A stretch of 64,000 nt of DNA, taken from Proteus alimentorum (lineage in GTDB: Bacteria; Pseudomonadota; Gammaproteobacteria; Enterobacterales; Enterobacteriaceae). Under the pieces are notes generated by a model, which saw nothing but the letters and a program-made list of their open reading frames with translations, was not told the DNA's origin and searched no databases. This document shows, piece after piece, positions 62,291 through 64,000 of this stretch. The position numbers were made by a program, and so were the translations under genes. Position 1 is the first letter of the stretch. Every line of letters begins with the position of its first letter. The DNA is taken from the NCBI RefSeq assembly GCF_002607735.1, contig NZ_NBVR01000043.1, positions 79,434 through 143,433 of the forward strand, read 5' to 3'.

Positions 62291-62542
62291 AACTAAATTC
62301 CTTTATTTTAGATTTTGCTACAAACAGCAGCAGAATTAGTATTTCATCTTACCTCTCATCATAATATGAATCTAGTAAACTCTCTGATAGTCATTACCTA
62401 AATCATTTTCGCTCATTATATTTAATTTATATAAAACAAATGGTTATTTTTAAATAGTTTTAAAAAAGCAGATTATCTACGTATTTATCACTATAATAAA
62501 GGCATCATTTTACAACTAAAATAATGCTATTCAGGATCATCT

Positions 62543-63187
62543 ATGACTCTTATACGAGAAAAGCTCACATTACCTGCAAATGCAAATAAGCTTTTACTAC
62601 ACTCTTGCTGTGCTCCTTGTTCTGGTGAAGTCATGGAAGCATTACAAGCTTCAGGTATTGATTACACTATCTTTTTCTATAATCCCAATATTCATCCTCA
62701 AAAAGAGTATTTAATTCGTAAAGAAGAAAATATTCGTTTTGCTAAAAAACATAATATTCCTTTTGTTGACGCTGATTATGATACTGATAATTGGTTTGAA
62801 AGAGCAAAAGGAATGGAAAAAGAGCCTGAACGAGGTATTCGATGCACAATGTGTTTTGATATGCGCTTTGAAAGAACTGCCCTTTATGCCGCTGAAAATG
62901 GTTTTTCCGTTATTTCCAGTTCACTTGGGATCTCACGTTGGAAAGATATGAAACAAATAAATGGCTGTGGTGAAAGAGCAGTATCACCTTATCCTAATAT
63001 GGTTTATTGGGATTATAATTGGCGTAAAAAAGGTGGCTCAGCCAGAATGATCGAAATAAGTAAACGAGAACAATTCTACCAACAAGAATATTGTGGATGT
63101 ATTTATTCATTAAGAGATACAAATAAACATCGCAAATCACAAGGTAGAGAACTTATTAAGATTGGTGTCCAATATTATACCCCTTAG
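62543..63187 (+). CDS. queH: Epoxyqueuosine reductase QueH
   Basis: Performs the last step of queuosine synthesis in tRNA, reducing epoxyqueuosine. QueH is a non-orthologous replacement of the cobalamin enzyme QueG. The 214 residues have the DUF208/QueH pattern: [18 protein letters not shown] (C22, C23, C26) and [14 protein letters not shown], further cluster and metal cysteines, with [21 protein letters not shown] after them. E. coli uses QueG, so this is a lineage difference. Monocistronic, with no obvious partner gene beside it. Confidence 0.9.
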   Translation: MTLIREKLTLPANANKLLLHSCCAPCSGEVMEALQASGIDYTIFFYNPNIHPQKEYLIRKEENIRFAKKHNIPFVDADYDTDNWFERAKGMEKEPERGIRCTMCFDMRFERTALYAAENGFSVISSSLGISRWKDMKQINGCGERAVSPYPNMVYWDYNWRKKGGSARMIEISKREQFYQQEYCGCIYSLRDTNKHRKSQGRELIKIGVQYYTP

Positions 63188-63321
63188 ATCTTTCTTTCCT
63201 CTTATTCTAGGCATCATTACAGTGATGCCATAAAAAGAACAACACAATAAATCGTTATTTGATATACAGTCATGTTATATTCACGTTATAACAATATATT
63301 ATTTTATTAAGGTGATTTCTT

Positions 63322-63858
63322 GTGGAAGACGCTGTTATTCTCGTAGATCAAAATGATAATGAGCTGGGAACAATGCCAAAACTTGAAGCTCATATTGTAG
63401 GCGCCTTACATCGAGCCTTTTCAATATTTATTTTTAATTCAAAGCAACAATTACTTATTCAACAACGTGCAATATCTAAATATCACTCTGGTGGTTTATG
63501 GGCAAATACATGTTGTAGCCACCCGCTTCCAAACGAATTACTTTCAGATGCTATTCATCGTCGTTTAGATGAAGAATTAGGCATGAAATGTGATATGCAA
63601 TCTATTGGAACTATTCTGTATAACGAAAAAGTGACAGATAATCTGATAGAGCATGAATTTGATCATCTATTTCTTGGGTTTAGTGACGAATTACCGCATA
63701 GCAATCCAGATGAAGTGATGAGTTACCACTGGATCTCCCTCGATTCGCTTTATCAAGATATTGAAGATAATGCAAAAAATTACAGTGTTTGGTTTTGTTA
63801 TATATTAAATCGGATGGGAATTGAACAATTTTCTCGTTGGAGCCAAGGTATTATTTAA
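63322..63858 (+). CDS. idi: Isopentenyl-diphosphate delta-isomerase Idi (type 1)
   Basis: Nudix-fold enzyme that interconverts IPP and DMAPP. The start is a GTG at 63322 with AAGGTGA eight bases upstream. The 178 residues (E. coli 182) contain HRAFSIFIFNSKQQLLIQQR, the metal and catalytic GGLWANTCCSHPLP with cysteine and histidine ligands, RLDEELGMKC (Nudix-like helix) and MSYHWISLDSL. It stands alone between queH and the rRNA operon end. Confidence 0.92.
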   Translation: MEDAVILVDQNDNELGTMPKLEAHIVGALHRAFSIFIFNSKQQLLIQQRAISKYHSGGLWANTCCSHPLPNELLSDAIHRRLDEELGMKCDMQSIGTILYNEKVTDNLIEHEFDHLFLGFSDELPHSNPDEVMSYHWISLDSLYQDIEDNAKNYSVWFCYILNRMGIEQFSRWSQGII

Positions 63859-63933
63859 CAATTATCTTATTAACAACCTAAATATAAAATAAATAGCTTA
63901 TTCTTTTGATCTTTTAACCCCCCCAAACGCAAA

Positions 63934-63958
63934 AAAGCCAACCCATTGGGTTGGCTTT
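63934..63958 (-). terminator. Terminator of the rRNA operon
   Basis: AAAGCCAACCC-ATT-GGGTTGGCTTT is followed by six T on the minus strand, 14 bases downstream of the 5S rRNA 3' end. Confidence 0.9.
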
Positions 63959-63971
63959 CTCGTCTTATTTA

Positions 63972-64000
63972 ATGCCTGGCAGTTCCCTACTCTCACATGG
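63972..64000 (-). rRNA. rrf: 5S rRNA, 3' end only (cut by window edge)
   Basis: The minus strand reads CCATGTGAGAGTAGGGAACT then GCCAGGCAT, the conserved 3' end of enterobacterial 5S rRNA (E. coli CATGCGAGAGTAGGG...). Only about 29 bases are inside the window. An rRNA operon therefore arrives from the right and ends here, consistent with the metA-aceBAK neighbourhood of E. coli rrnE. Confidence 0.9.

Overview
The window is chromosomal DNA of a low-GC enterobacterium, most likely Proteus (P. mirabilis or a close relative). The evidence is close similarity of housekeeping proteins to E. coli combined with AT-rich spacers, a chaperone-usher fimbrial operon ending in an MrpJ-like regulator gene (a Proteus habit), and E. 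coli-like local gene orders (uvrA/ssb, lexA-dgkA/plsB, aceBAK-iclR-metH, metA next to an rRNA operon). All assignments come from reading the sequence and remembered families; no database search was run.

Layout. 1-1955: a truncated MetY-type sulfhydrylase and the exporter yddG. 1956-8760: an AT-rich regulatory stretch and a six-gene fimbrial operon that resembles atf (pilin, chaperone, usher, minor pilin, adhesin, MrpJ-type regulator). 8761-12652: the spermidine/putrescine importer operon potABCD. 13158-15977: two accessory genes, a subtilisin-like protease and an archaeal-type ATPase/DUF234 protein. 16456-22427: dusA, qorA, dnaB, alr and tyrB. 22533-25290: cysteine desulfidase and transporter cyuPA. 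25946-29560: divergent uvrA and ssb sharing a LexA box. 29561-36412: an accessory insertion directly after the ssb stop codon. 36594-41587: zur, a RelBE-type toxin-antitoxin pair, lexA with two LexA boxes, dgkA and plsB. 41690-47236: ubiCA, pgi, lysC and a hypothetical gene. 47370-61130: metH, iclR, edd-eda, aceBAK and metA. 61187-64000: gldA, queH, idi and the 3' end of a 5S rRNA gene.

The most interesting part is the insertion after ssb. A group IIB-type intron with its own RT/maturase/HNH protein starts at the base after the ssb stop codon. Next comes an island of about 4.2 kb bounded by a 15-bp direct repeat (CCTGAAACCTAGTTT), whose right copy sits in a perfect palindrome. The island keeps only a fused remnant of its recombination genes (a truncated integrase N-terminus joined to a coiled-coil accessory gene). 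It carries an intact two-gene operon, an SF1 helicase plus a DUF2290 protein, which matches the anti-phage pair known as Helicase-DUF2290. The intron lies across the left attachment region, and a strong terminator that probably once served ssb is now about 6.9 kb away, beyond the island.

Metabolically the right half groups central carbon and one-carbon genes. The glyoxylate bypass (aceBAK) faces its repressor gene iclR, with the Entner-Doudoroff genes edd-eda placed between them under tandem GntR-type operators. Methionine synthesis genes (metH, metA with MetJ-like boxes) flank the block. Short hairpins followed by T tracts between potC and potD and between aceA and aceK suggest lowered expression of the last gene in each operon.
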